From Bacillota bacterium (GTDB lineage: Bacteria > Bacillota_A > Clostridia > DSM-8532), in contig JAFADM010000613.1 in the NCBI GenBank assembly GCA_023424865.1, forward strand, positions 1 to 6,353: a stretch of DNA of 6,353 nt, given 5' to 3'. Shown one piece after another: positions 6,319 through 6,353 of the stretch (position 1 is the stretch's first letter; every line of letters begins with the position of its first letter). A program made the position numbers and the translations under genes. Under the pieces are notes generated by a model. It did no database searches. It was not told the origin of the DNA and saw only the letters and a list, made by a program, of their open reading frames with translations.

Positions 6319-6353
6319 ATCCTCTCTGCGAATCATGCCGTGTTTCATTTAAT

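Overview
The window reads as a piece of chromosome from an anaerobic, low-to-mid GC Gram-positive bacterium, most likely a clostridial Firmicute. This is an inference from strong Shine-Dalgarno sites, a Gram-positive type lipoprotein, GTG starts, and the menaquinone-type UbiD/UbiA pair. No rRNA, tRNA, CRISPR array, insertion sequence or phage gene was seen.

Layout. Bases 1-659 (+) hold the C-terminal third or so of a heparinase II/III family protein that enters from the left edge. Bases 601-5471 (-) hold a tight five-gene operon. In transcription order it contains a UbiD-family decarboxylase closest to MqnL (SCO4490 type), a UbiA-family prenyltransferase closest to MqnP, and then the lipoprotein, ATPase and permease of an SsuA/TauA/NMT1-type ABC importer. 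The genes overlap or lie 3-33 bp apart. The heparinase and permease genes converge and overlap tail to tail by 59 bp. Bases 5472-5680 are an AT-rich spacer with candidate promoters for the operon. Bases 5681-6260 (-) carry a small class I SAM methyltransferase split by a one-base frameshift in an A4 run. Bases 6261-6353 contain its ribosome binding site and a good promoter.

How the genes may work together. MqnP and MqnL act late in the futalosine route to menaquinone, prenylating and decarboxylating a 1,4-dihydroxy-6-naphthoate-derived intermediate. The early genes (mqnA-D/E) and the UbiX-type flavin prenyltransferase needed by UbiD are not in this window. An ABC importer inside the same transcript suggests uptake of an aromatic or nucleoside-like quinone precursor, so the locus could be a salvage system. 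The substrate is not shown by the sequence, and this is the main hypothesis worth testing.
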